In this document: one piece after another, positions 55,835 to 63,624 of the stretch
Layout of the letters: each line of letters begins with the position of its first letter
Numbering within the stretch: the first letter of the stretch is position 1
Assembly: GCF_019192735.1 (NCBI RefSeq)
Contig: NZ_JAHTKP010000043.1
Location: 1-64,000 of the forward strand
Origin: Kitasatospora aureofaciens
GTDB taxonomy: Bacteria; Actinomycetota; Actinomycetes; Streptomycetales; Streptomycetaceae
Length of the DNA: 64,000 nt
Direction of reading: 5' to 3'
Program-made: the position numbers and the translations under genes
Notes under the pieces: model-generated
Databases searched by the model: none
Told to the model about the DNA's origin: nothing
The model's input: only the letters and a program-made list of their open reading frames with translations

Positions 55835-56117
55835 GGCGGCCGCCCACGTGGTGGGCGGCCGCCAAGATCCCAGGGTGTTAAGGGTGTTTCAGGAACGAGT
55901 GTGCGCCGAGAGATTCGTTGAGCTTCTTCCCGGACGATTGGCAGTGGTGGTGCTTTCGAGGGCCCCGGCGCCGCGAGCGCGGCGCCGGGGCCCAAAACCT
56001 TGATGCTCTGCGGTTCCTCCGGAGCCCTCCCCCCGCCCGCCCCCTCACCACCTGCCCCTGGCCCCGGGCTCTGCCCTATTCCCAGGCTGCTCGGCGCCGG
56101 GCACGCCGGCGCCGAGC
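55835..56117. repeat. Three further perfect hairpins in a gene-free stretch
   Basis: The hairpins are at 55835-55863 (13-bp arms starting GGCGGCCGCCCAC, 3-nt loop), 55960-55993 (15-bp arms starting GGGCCCCGGCGCCGC, 4-nt loop) and 56089-56117 (12-bp arms starting GCTCGGCGCCGG, 5-nt loop). Together with the dapD terminator they make four perfect hairpins within 365 bp. No CDS is credible in this gap. The last lies just beyond the DUF397 gene stop and may be its terminator. Confidence 0.85.
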
Positions 56118-56139
56118 GGCCACCATTCCCCCAGTAGCT

Positions 56140-56460
56140 TCAGACGTCCTCTTCAACACCCGCTGCCCCCTCAGCGTGCTGAGAGGGCAGCGGCAAACCA
56201 CGCAGCGGTGATCCGTTGTCGGACAATGCCTGTTCACGAAGGTCGTTGAACTCGCCGTCGGCAGCAGCGGCCTTGAACGCGGTCCACTCGTCGGCGTCGA
56301 ACGTGAGTGTCGGTGCTGTGGGGTCGCCACCGTGGCGCATCACCACGTAGCCGTCGGGCATGTAGGCGATCTGGGGACCGTCGGTGTCACCGGGCGCCCC
56401 GTACCAAGTGGCGGCGTCCAGCACGGCGCGGCTGAACGTCCTCTTCGGAGGCTGGGGCAT
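56140..56460 (-). CDS. DUF397 domain protein
   Basis: This 106-residue protein has the DUF397 core GYVVMRHGGDPTAPTLTFDA followed by DEWTAFKAAAADGEF at residues about 38-75. The N-terminal half is more divergent than usual and the tail is acidic. DUF397 proteins are typically encoded beside an XRE/DUF5753 regulator and often a HATPase protein, and modulate the regulator. Here the XRE and HATPase genes lie 6-7 kb away at the other end of the nucleotide/sugar operon. Confidence 0.75.
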   Translation of the reverse strand: MPQPPKRTFSRAVLDAATWYGAPGDTDGPQIAYMPDGYVVMRHGGDPTAPTLTFDADEWTAFKAAAADGEFNDLREQALSDNGSPLRGLPLPSQHAEGAAGVEEDV

Positions 56461-56640
56461 CGGTTCTCCGGGACGAGTTCGGGTAGTTGGGACGTGAGCC
56501 CCGCTTGGCAGAGCTCACTGTAATGCGGCAGAGGGCGACCAGATCTGCCCCGTCGGGCGTGAGCATTGTCCAGCCGAAGGCGGGGCTGGATAGCGCGCTG
56601 CGGTGGACGGGTCATACATCTGGCGCCGGCCGTCGATCAC

Positions 56641-57273
56641 TCATTGCTGCGCCGCGTCGGTGTTGAGACGGACGGTGATACCGAGGGTGGCAAGGTGGTG
56701 GGCACAGGCCTGGGGCGTGGTGAAGAGCTCGGCGCGCAGACCGGCCGCGCGGGCTCCGGCGACGAAGGTGACCTGGTCGTCGAAGTAGAACAGGTCCTGC
56801 GGGCGGATGCCCATGCGATCCGCGGCCTCCCTGAACACGAACGGACTTGGCTTGGTGATGCCGAGGTCGGCGGAGGCGTAGGCGTGGCGGGCGGTGATGC
56901 CGTGCAGGGCCAGGTCGGAGTGCATGCGGTCGGTGAAGTTGGAGAGGATGCCGACTTCGACCACCTGCCCGGCTTGTTCGATCAGGTCGATCATGACGGG
57001 GTCGGGCCGCCCGCGGTCGTCGCGCCACGGCGCTATCGCTGATCGAGCCTTCTCTCCGAACTCGGCGACGAGGACGTGCTCGATGATGCGCGCCCATTCG
57101 TCGTCGGTCATGAGGCCGACCTTTGCCGCCTCGTAGGCGGGGTGCTGGTAGGCAATGCGGTCGATGATGCCAGGCGGCAGACCCGCGGCCTGCTCGCCCG
57201 AACGGGCGCCCTGGTTGTCGAAGTGCTGGAGGACACCGTGCAGATCGAACAGCAGACCTTTGGGTTTGCTCAC
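56641..57273 (-). CDS. HAD-superfamily hydrolase
   Basis: This 210-residue protein has HAD motif I as LLFDLHGVLQ (nucleophile Asp10; the usual second Asp is His12), motif II in LSNF, Lys in GITKPSPFVF, and motif IV YFDDQ. It has an alpha-helical cap (residues 15-90), as in subclass I phosphatases for small phosphorylated metabolites. I chose GTG 57273, which gives MSKPKGLLFDLHG; the longer frame upstream is Pro/Arg-rich and not coding-like. It is the last enzyme of the leftward operon; the substrate may be a nucleotide or sugar phosphate. Confidence 0.82.
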   Translation of the reverse strand: MSKPKGLLFDLHGVLQHFDNQGARSGEQAAGLPPGIIDRIAYQHPAYEAAKVGLMTDDEWARIIEHVLVAEFGEKARSAIAPWRDDRGRPDPVMIDLIEQAGQVVEVGILSNFTDRMHSDLALHGITARHAYASADLGITKPSPFVFREAADRMGIRPQDLFYFDDQVTFVAGARAAGLRAELFTTPQACAHHLATLGITVRLNTDAAQQ

Positions 57274-57452
57274 GATCGTGACGTCTCCGTCCTCCCCCTT
57301 GCTCGGGGTGATGGTGTGCCAGGGGCGCTGGTCGTACGGGACCCGCGATCGAGGCGGCTGAACCCGGGGTGAGTGTGGGGCTAGGAATTGCGAGCCGGAA
57401 GGATGGACGTGCCGCGGCGGGGGCGGCTGGGGGCGCCGAGTCTGGCCGCCCG

Positions 57453-59033
57453 TCACCGTGCGCTCCTGCTACCGACCCGGGCGACCTCGTACTGCTCCGC
57501 ATACCGGTCGGCGACCGGCTCCCACCCGTGAACGGCTTGGACGTGGCGGGCCCCGTTGGCGGCGCGGCGGGCACGCTCGCGCGAGCCGATGAGGGCCTCC
57601 TTGATCGCGGCCGCCAGTGAGGCCGGGTCGTTCGGGCGAACAAGCCAGCCGGTGGCGTCGTGCCCGCTGGAGGTGATGATGCGGGCAGGGCCGCCGGTGG
57701 CCGTCGCGATCGGCGGAGTGCCGCAGCCCATCGCCTCCAGGTAAACCATGCCGAATGGCTCGTTGACGGCGGGGGCGACCATGAGGTCGGCGGTGTGGAG
57801 GCCGCTGGGCAGTTCATCGTGGCCGCGCCAGCCGACGAAGTAGACATCGCGGTCGATGCCGAGGCGGTGGGCGATGTCCGTCGGGTGTTCGCCCTCGCAT
57901 TCGCCCGGGTAGCCGCCCCACATCAGCAGGGCGGGTGGGACGGGGACCTCGTCGCGCACCTGCCGGAAGGCCTCCAGGAGGACCGGGACCTTCTTGAACT
58001 CCAGGAAGCGGCCGACCCACAGCAGGAGCGGGCGCAGGCGGCCGGTGGCGGGATCGAGCAGGCGGGAGAGGTCGGCATCGTCGTAGCGGATGTTGCCCGG
58101 TGGCCGGCTCTCCCCCCAGCCTCTCGGGTCGGTGACGAGCCATCGGCGGAGGTTGGCCAGGCGTTGTTCTTCGGTGAGGCTGGCAGGTCGGAACGCGGTG
58201 GTGTCGACGCCGTTGGTGATGGCCGGCACCTCCTGGCCGTGCAGGGCGGGCAGGAGGCGCAGGGCGAGGTCGCGGTCGTGGTGGGAGACGGTGACGATGC
58301 GGCCGGCCTGTCGCGCGGAGGCGGTGAGGGCGGCGTGCCAGTAGTCGGCCCAACGCCACTTCGGCCACTCTGTGATCCGCAGCAGATGTTCCTGGTCGTC
58401 GTCGAGGCGGCCGTCGTGGGCGAGTTGCTTGAGGGTGCGCTCGCGGTGGGGGTGGTCCGGGTGGAGGGTGTCGGCCAAGACCGGGACGGTGGTGCCGAGG
58501 TGGCGGGCGATGGCGATGCGCTCGCGCATGCCCTGGATCTGCTTCAGCTCGGTGCCGTGGAGGGTGGTGATCCGCGGGACGCCCCCGTACGCCCGGTACG
58601 CGGCGTTCTGGAGATGGGACAGGTGGTGGAGGTGGAGGACGTCGGGGTCGGCGGAGCGGTGGCGGACGAGGTGACCGGTCCAGGCGCGGGTGAGCCGGGC
58701 GCCGGCGGTCGGCGGCACGGCAGCGAACATGGGATCCGGGCAGCCGCGGGCGCCGAGGGAGCGGTCCTCGTAGGAAGGGTGGAAGGGCAGCGGGTCGGCC
58801 TGCGGATCCTGACCTTCGGTGAACCGCCGGTAAGCGGGGTTGTAGTCGTAGGGGTGGAGGTCGAGGCCGGCGTAGAAGGTGGGCGCGTGGCCGGGGTCCC
58901 CGGGTCGGCCGAGGGATCCAGCGTGGATGCGGGTGGTCCAGCCGCGGCGGTTGTACTCCCGCAGGAGGTACCGGGCGACCTGCGCGCTCCCGCCGCGCGG
59001 GAAGAAGATCAGAGCGGTGTCGATGTCCGGCAT
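57453..59033 (-). CDS. GT4-family glycosyltransferase
   Basis: This 526-residue GT-B protein has the N-terminal acceptor domain with PRGGSAQVARYLL and HLHHLSHLQ, and a C-terminal nucleotide-sugar domain with LLLWVGRFLEFKKVP and the EPFGMVYLEAMGCG E-x7-E motif. It is longer than typical GT4 enzymes (about 380-420 residues), with an insertion at residues about 55-110. No membrane segment. It lies 96 bp downstream of a UDP-glucose-forming enzyme, suggesting UDP-glucose as donor. Confidence 0.85.
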   Translation of the reverse strand: MPDIDTALIFFPRGGSAQVARYLLREYNRRGWTTRIHAGSLGRPGDPGHAPTFYAGLDLHPYDYNPAYRRFTEGQDPQADPLPFHPSYEDRSLGARGCPDPMFAAVPPTAGARLTRAWTGHLVRHRSADPDVLHLHHLSHLQNAAYRAYGGVPRITTLHGTELKQIQGMRERIAIARHLGTTVPVLADTLHPDHPHRERTLKQLAHDGRLDDDQEHLLRITEWPKWRWADYWHAALTASARQAGRIVTVSHHDRDLALRLLPALHGQEVPAITNGVDTTAFRPASLTEEQRLANLRRWLVTDPRGWGESRPPGNIRYDDADLSRLLDPATGRLRPLLLWVGRFLEFKKVPVLLEAFRQVRDEVPVPPALLMWGGYPGECEGEHPTDIAHRLGIDRDVYFVGWRGHDELPSGLHTADLMVAPAVNEPFGMVYLEAMGCGTPPIATATGGPARIITSSGHDATGWLVRPNDPASLAAAIKEALIGSRERARRAANGARHVQAVHGWEPVADRYAEQYEVARVGSRSAR

Positions 59034-59129
59034 GCCGGGCTCTCCTCTCCGACCCGGGCTGGCCGGGCCGGGGCAGGCCGGGGTCGGGCCGCCGCGCGGT
59101 GGCGGCCCGACCCCGGTGGCTGATGGTGG

Positions 59130-60032
59130 TTACTCGGCGGGGGCGAGTTCGGCGGCGAGCTTGCGCAGGTCCGGCCCGTACTCGGGGTTGGCGAGGGCGG
59201 CGGCAAACTGGGCGCGCAGGTAGGCGGCGGGGTTGCCAGTGTCGTACCAGGTGCCGTCGATGACCTGCCCATAGACCGCGCGGCGGGCCGCGTAGGCGTT
59301 GATGGCGTCGGTCAGGTAGACCTCGTCCTCCGGCTTCTCGTGCCACCGGCGGGTGAGCTCGCGCAGTTCGTCGACGATGCCGGGGGTGATGACGTAGCCG
59401 CCGATGGCCGCGTACGAGGAGGGGGCGTTGGTAGGCTTGGGCTTCTCGACCAGGCCGGTGAGGCGCAGGGATCCGCCGCCGAGATCCTCCTTCACCACGG
59501 GTACGCCGTAGCGGTAGGAGTCCTCGGGCTCCATGGGCATGAGCGCGAGAACCGGCGCGTTCGTCTGCTCGTACGCCTGGATGAGCTGCTGCGCGCGGGG
59601 GACGTCGGCGACGAAGACGTCGTCGGGCCACAGCACAAGACAAGGGTCGTCGCCGAAGTGGCGGGCGGCGTTGAGGACCGGGGTGCCGTTTCCGTAGGGG
59701 CCGTGCTGGTAGAGGTAGCTGATGTGGCCCTTGCGGGACAGCTCCCCGACCTCCTCGACCGCGTCCGCGAAGGCGGCCTTGCCGTCGCGGCGCAACTGCT
59801 CGACGAGGACGGGGTTGGGGCGGAAGTGCTCCTGGATCATCCCCTTGTCGCCGTTGACGACGATGGTGATGTCGGTGATGCCGCTCTCGATCAGCTCGCG
59901 GACGGTGTGCTCGATCACCGGCTTGTCGCCGACCGGCAGCATCTCCTTGGGCGTGGCCTTGGTCAGGGGCAGGAGGCGGGAACCGAGGCCGGCGGCGGGG
60001 ATGACAGCTCGACGGATCGTCTTGGGGGCCAT
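59130..60032 (-). CDS. galU: UTP-glucose-1-phosphate uridylyltransferase
   Basis: This 300-residue nucleotidyltransferase has the N-terminal motif GLGSRLLPLTKATPKEMLPV and a VEKPKPTNAPS segment in the sugar-binding half. It makes UDP-glucose from UTP and glucose-1-phosphate. It is probably a second galU copy, dedicated to this operon, since the housekeeping copy is normally elsewhere. ATG 60032 follows GAGAGGGTC; a start at 60047 adds five residues. Confidence 0.88.
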   Translation of the reverse strand: MAPKTIRRAVIPAAGLGSRLLPLTKATPKEMLPVGDKPVIEHTVRELIESGITDITIVVNGDKGMIQEHFRPNPVLVEQLRRDGKAAFADAVEEVGELSRKGHISYLYQHGPYGNGTPVLNAARHFGDDPCLVLWPDDVFVADVPRAQQLIQAYEQTNAPVLALMPMEPEDSYRYGVPVVKEDLGGGSLRLTGLVEKPKPTNAPSSYAAIGGYVITPGIVDELRELTRRWHEKPEDEVYLTDAINAYAARRAVYGQVIDGTWYDTGNPAAYLRAQFAAALANPEYGPDLRKLAAELAPAE

Positions 60033-60114
60033 GTGACCCTCTCTCATCTCGGTGGTGCTGCGCCGTGGTGGCGCGGCGGGCGGCCGACGCTACCAACGAT
60101 CACGATGTGATCAC

Positions 60115-60600
60115 TTACGGCGCCTGGATGGGGAGTTGGGCTCCCCACTTCGTGCCGACGTACTTGATCGGCAGTATGGTATGCAGGGGCGCGAAGACGC
60201 CCTGCTCGCCCTGGGGGACCACGGCCTGTATCTGCGGGGCGTGGTCGAGGAGGACCTCGCGGCAGCCCCCGCAGGGGGAGACGATCCGCGCGCCGCCAGC
60301 CTCGGACGGCTTGGGGTAGCGGACGGCGGCGACGGCCAGGAGCGGCTGGTTGGTGCAGAGGCGGGCGGCGGCGAGCGCGGCCATCTCGGCGCACACGCTG
60401 AACCGGCCGACCATCGCCTCGACGTGGATGCCGAGGTAGACCTTGCCGTCGGCGGCGATGATCGCGGCCCCGATCTGGTGGCGGCCTTCGACGTAGCGCC
60501 GGCGGATGGTGTCGTAGGCGGTGGCGACCAGGCGGGCGGCCTGCGGGTCTGGGCAGGCGGTGGCGGGGTTGACGGCGTACGTCGGGCTGGTGCTGTTCAC
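60115..60600 (-). CDS. Cytidine deaminase-family protein
   Basis: This 161-residue zinc deaminase has Cys70-Ala-Glu72 (FSVCAEMAAL) and Cys110-Gly-Gly-Cys113 (SPCGGCREVLL), the complete CAE/PCxxC site of tetrameric cytidine deaminases. A C-terminal extension of about 25 residues (IKYVGTKWGAQLPIQAP) goes beyond the canonical enzyme. Its ATG overlaps the stop of the upstream dcd-like gene (ATGA). The substrate could be cytidine, deoxycytidine or a blasticidin-like nucleoside. Confidence 0.85.
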   Translation of the reverse strand: MNSTSPTYAVNPATACPDPQAARLVATAYDTIRRRYVEGRHQIGAAIIAADGKVYLGIHVEAMVGRFSVCAEMAALAAARLCTNQPLLAVAAVRYPKPSEAGGARIVSPCGGCREVLLDHAPQIQAVVPQGEQGVFAPLHTILPIKYVGTKWGAQLPIQAP

Positions 60601-61136
60601 GCGGCGGCCGCCAGGGCGCGGGGGACGTCGCGGTGGATCTGGGAGGGCATCGGTCCGCGGCTGCCCTGATACTTCCCCTGGTAGAGCATCGGGTCGCCGA
60701 GGACGGCGCGGAAGTCGACCTGCGCGATGCTGTCGCCGGGGTAGACGACCAGCGGCTGGACGACGCGCAGCATGTGGGTGAGCTGTCCGAACGACCCCTG
60801 GTCGATCAGGTCGGCGGTGACGTGGGCGTAGCCGCCCATGCGCGCGAAGCCGGAGCGGCTGTGCATGGTGGGCACGTAGTGGTTGCTGCCGATCACCTCG
60901 ACGGAGTGGCCGAGGTAGATCCGGTCCGGCTCCAGCAGGAAGCCCTCCGGGCCGATCTCCACCGTCTCGAAGGCGTTGGGCCGGCGGGTGTCGAGGACGT
61001 CGGCGGTGTAGTAGCCGATGGTGGGACCGAGGGTGATGTTGTACGAGTTGGGGTTGAGCTGGGCCGGGTCGAACGGCTCGATGGTGAGCCGGCCGGCCGC
61101 GCGCTCCTCCCGGATCTTGTGGCCGGTGAGGATCAC
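60597..61136 (-). CDS. dCTP deaminase-like protein lacking the catalytic glutamate
   Basis: This 179-residue trimeric dUTPase/Dcd-fold protein starts MILTGHKIREERAAGRL. It keeps Ser95 and Arg99 of the HSRSGFARMG motif and the VTADLIDQG segment. The position equivalent to the catalytic Glu138 of the enterobacterial enzyme is Met122 (QLTHMLRV). It probably binds a pyrimidine deoxynucleotide but may not deaminate alone. It lies 14 bp after its paralogue at 61151 and is ATGA-coupled to the cytidine deaminase. Confidence 0.85.
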   Translation of the reverse strand: MILTGHKIREERAAGRLTIEPFDPAQLNPNSYNITLGPTIGYYTADVLDTRRPNAFETVEIGPEGFLLEPDRIYLGHSVEVIGSNHYVPTMHSRSGFARMGGYAHVTADLIDQGSFGQLTHMLRVVQPLVVYPGDSIAQVDFRAVLGDPMLYQGKYQGSRGPMPSQIHRDVPRALAAAA

Positions 61137-61150
61137 TGGGGTACCTCCGT

Positions 61151-61678
61151 TCAGGATGAGGTGGTCAGGAAGTGGTGGGCAGGGGGCGTGGTCGCCTCGT
61201 CAATCCGGCCGAACCTGCCGGTGTACTCCGGCACCGCCCCGGTCTTCGCCGTCCACGTGATCTGACCCATGCGGGCGCCGGGGTAGATCCGGGTGCGCTG
61301 CACCACCTCGATCTCCAGCGTCCAGCTGTGGCAGGCGCCGAGGTTGCCCATGTAGGCCGAGTACTCCAGGAAGACGCCGAGACGTCCGAGGCTGCTGCGG
61401 CCGATGAGGCAGGGCACGTAGTGGGAGCTGCCGAACCTCTCCACGGTGGTGCCCAGGTAGATCCGGCCCGGCTCCAGCACGTAACCATCGGGCGGGATCG
61501 TGAACTCGTCCAGGGGGTGGTCGGAGTGGGCGTCGAGGCGGTGGGTGCGGTGGACCCGCAGGACCGGGCTGATCCGGTAGTTGTAGCTGTTGGGATTGAG
61601 GAGGGAGGGGTCGAACGGGTCGATGGTGATCCGGCCGGCCTCCACCTCCTCCCGGATCCTGTGACCCGTGAGGATCAC
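61151..61678 (-). CDS. dCTP deaminase-like protein with catalytic glutamate
   Basis: This 175-residue Dcd-fold paralogue of the next gene starts MILTGHRIREEVEAGRI. The IGRSSLGRLG motif supplies Ser95 and Arg99, and HSWTLEIEV supplies Glu122, the expected general base. However, the loop before it (EYSAYMGNLGACHSW) departs from the canonical TAxxIDPG. It deaminates dCTP to dUTP if canonical. The start is GTG 61678, overlapping the kinase stop as GTGA. The two copies align without gaps up to residue 122, so they arose by duplication. Confidence 0.85.
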   Translation of the reverse strand: MILTGHRIREEVEAGRITIDPFDPSLLNPNSYNYRISPVLRVHRTHRLDAHSDHPLDEFTIPPDGYVLEPGRIYLGTTVERFGSSHYVPCLIGRSSLGRLGVFLEYSAYMGNLGACHSWTLEIEVVQRTRIYPGARMGQITWTAKTGAVPEYTGRFGRIDEATTPPAHHFLTTSS

Positions 61679-62229
61679 GAGGTCCACCCGTTCGCCAACT
61701 CCTCGGCGCGCACGAGCAGGGCCTGCATCGACCCGGCGTTCTCGACCCGGAAACTCGGAGTGATCGTGATCTCCGCCTCCGTCGGGTGGTTCTCGTCCCC
61801 GGGCGAGAGGTCGGCCCGACCCGCCTTCCGCAGCCTGCGGATGTCGTCGGGCGCCCAGACCTGCACGAACTTGAAGTCGAGGGCGTCGAGGGCCTCGATG
61901 TCGGCGGCCCGGGCGTCGTCGCAGAGGACCACTGTGTCCGGGTTCTCCGCCACCGCCTCCTCCACCCTCCTGGTAAAGGTGTCGGTCAGCGCGGCGGGGT
62001 TGATGCGGCGCAGGTGGGAGCCGAGGTCGTTGAGGAGAAGGCCGTCCTGGCGGTCCGGGGTGACCAGCGGCCGTCCGGCGACCTGGTAGACGATGCTCTG
62101 AAGGTCGTAGAGGGGAGCGCCGAGCTTGATCCTCACGACGGGCACGCCGCGGCCGACAAACTGGTCGGCAAGCATGCCGGTGAACGTGCTCTTGCCCGCT
62201 CCCGGGCGTCCGTAGGTGGCGATCCGCAT
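61675..62229 (-). CDS. Deoxynucleoside monophosphate kinase-like P-loop enzyme
   Basis: This 184-residue protein has Walker A GRPGAGKS at residues 7-14, a GLLLNDLGSHLRRINP segment and a VVLCDDARAADIEAL strand ending in Asp-Arg. A final HPTE motif recalls the phage T4 gp1/dNMP kinase family. It would phosphorylate a (deoxy)nucleotide monophosphate. ATG 62229 follows AAAGGAG. It is directly upstream of, and overlapping with, the dCTP deaminase pair, so the three probably act on one nucleotide pool. Confidence 0.8.
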   Translation of the reverse strand: MRIATYGRPGAGKSTFTGMLADQFVGRGVPVVRIKLGAPLYDLQSIVYQVAGRPLVTPDRQDGLLLNDLGSHLRRINPAALTDTFTRRVEEAVAENPDTVVLCDDARAADIEALDALDFKFVQVWAPDDIRRLRKAGRADLSPGDENHPTEAEITITPSFRVENAGSMQALLVRAEELANGWTS

Positions 62230-62304
62230 CCTGTTCTCCTTTGGCTTGTGTCGTTGAGCACCGCACGGTGCCGCGGTCTGGCGAGTCACACGGGTCTGCC
62301 TCGG

Positions 62305-62639
62305 CTATTCGGGCGTCGGCGGTCCGTGGGGCGGTGTCAGGAGCGCCCGCAGGGCGTCGTCGTCGATCCCTTGCGTCAGCGCGGACAGCATGGGAATCAG
62401 CGGCGCGACTTCCTCGCGCACAATGACGCGCAGCGCTTCCTCCGGACCTGGACGTCCTCGATCACGGACCTCAGCTCGTTCACGTCGAAGGTTCCGTCCG
62501 GGTTCTCGCCTTAGTAGGCCTCGTCCTCACGCATCCGCGCCGCGAACTCCCGGTTCGCACGGATGTGGAAGGCGCGGACTGTGGCACCGGCCGGGCGAGG
62601 AAGGCGCCGGGCCAGGAGCCGGGAGACGCGAGCCCTCAC
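62305..62639 (-). pseudogene. Broken gene (nonsense codon and frameshift) in the operon
   Basis: The reading frame opens with GTG at 62639, overlapping the TGA of the HATPase gene (GTGA), and reads 42 residues of Arg/Ala-rich helical sequence to a TAA at 62511-62513. It then continues in the same frame as GENPDGTFDVNELRSVIEDV. Near 62455 the coding signal moves to another frame (EEALRVIVREEVAPLIPML) and ends at TAG 62305-62307. All pieces together give about 110 residues. The pattern suggests a once intact small protein, disabled by one stop and one indel; sequencing error cannot be excluded. No family recognised. Confidence 0.65.
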
Positions 62640-63241
62640 GCCGCTCTCCCAGCACTGATGCCAACCGCCGGGATGGAGCCGGTGGTTGCGAGCGCTCCAG
62701 CCACCGACTGAGACCGTGCGCTCCCCGCCTGGCCATGGGTGTGGAGGATGGCGATGGTGAGAGCAACGCCCGAGGCTCGCACGTCCTCCACCCGGCCCAT
62801 GACCGACGGCTGCTCCTCAGTCGCGGCAAGGTAGAGCCGGTAGACGGGCAGCTTGAACCACACCGTCCGGCGACCGTCAGCGTGAACTACGGCACCGTAG
62901 GCGGAAGCCAGACAGGCGACGATCGACAGGCCTCGGCCGGACTCGTCGCCCTCCTCCGCCCGCCGGGAGGGGGTCCGCCCGCGGCCGGAATCGGTGACGG
63001 CCATCCACAGATCCCCGCCGTCCACGACGTCCGCCTCGATCAGGAACTCCTGGTCCGGGTCGTCCGGGTCACAGCCGTGCTGAAGTGCGTTGGCGGCCAC
63101 CTCCGCGAGGATCTGGTGCGCGATCTCCTGCTCGGACTGGGAGAGCGGGACTTCGAGCTTGAGCAGCTCCTCGATCACGCGGTGGCGAGCCAGGCGAACT
63201 CCCGCTGGTCTGGCCGTAGTTGCAACCTTAACCATGGACAT
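62636..63241 (-). CDS. ATP-binding regulatory protein (HATPase_c, anti-sigma type)
   Basis: This 201-residue protein has a GHKL ATPase domain with the N-box ILAEVAANALQHG and the G1 motif DSGRGRTPS followed by SGRGLSIVACLA. A C-terminal extension of about 60 residues has no recognisable domain. ATG 63241 follows GGAGGATC. It is the first gene of the leftward operon and is divergent from an XRE/DUF5753 regulator; these two families regularly appear together in streptomycetes with DUF397. Confidence 0.85.
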   Translation of the reverse strand: MSMVKVATTARPAGVRLARHRVIEELLKLEVPLSQSEQEIAHQILAEVAANALQHGCDPDDPDQEFLIEADVVDGGDLWMAVTDSGRGRTPSRRAEEGDESGRGLSIVACLASAYGAVVHADGRRTVWFKLPVYRLYLAATEEQPSVMGRVEDVRASGVALTIAILHTHGQAGSARSQSVAGALATTGSIPAVGISAGRAA

Positions 63242-63624
63242 GGCGGATCCTCCGAAGTGTCGGCCGGGTGTCGGCGACGAGGTGGAGCTGGAGACAGCCG
63301 CGGCGGCCACGGCGATCGTCATGACGCCGCTGCGACCACCACCCGAGAGGGACGCAATCCAACTCCGAAAACGAGACTTGACGACTAGTCACACATTCAG
63401 AAACAGACTGGCCCTGACGCCAAGTCAACGAAGTCGATCACTGTCGGTTCGCGACTGACTACGCACAGCATGACGCCTTCGCGAGTGCCGGCGCAACTCG
63501 TTCCATCAAACTCGCAGAATTGCGAATCGGGTCGCGATTCAGGTCATCGAGTGGGGAGTTGCCGGTAGCGCGCATCTCCGGACGGGAGGCAGACTGTCCC
63601 CGACACGGCTCAGGAGGGGATCAG
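63242..63624. other. 383-bp divergent control region
   Basis: It lies between the HATPase and XRE genes. It contains the inverted repeat GAATCG-GGTCG-CGATTC at 63524-63540, 85 bp upstream of the XRE start, a candidate operator. Base composition is less GC-rich than in the flanking genes. No CDS or RNA gene seen. Confidence 0.45.

Noticed and set aside
54530..55865. Extension of the Hen1 frame upstream to 55865.
   Set aside because: The extension is antisense to dapD; Hen1 homology begins at the MSISTTG start at 54530.
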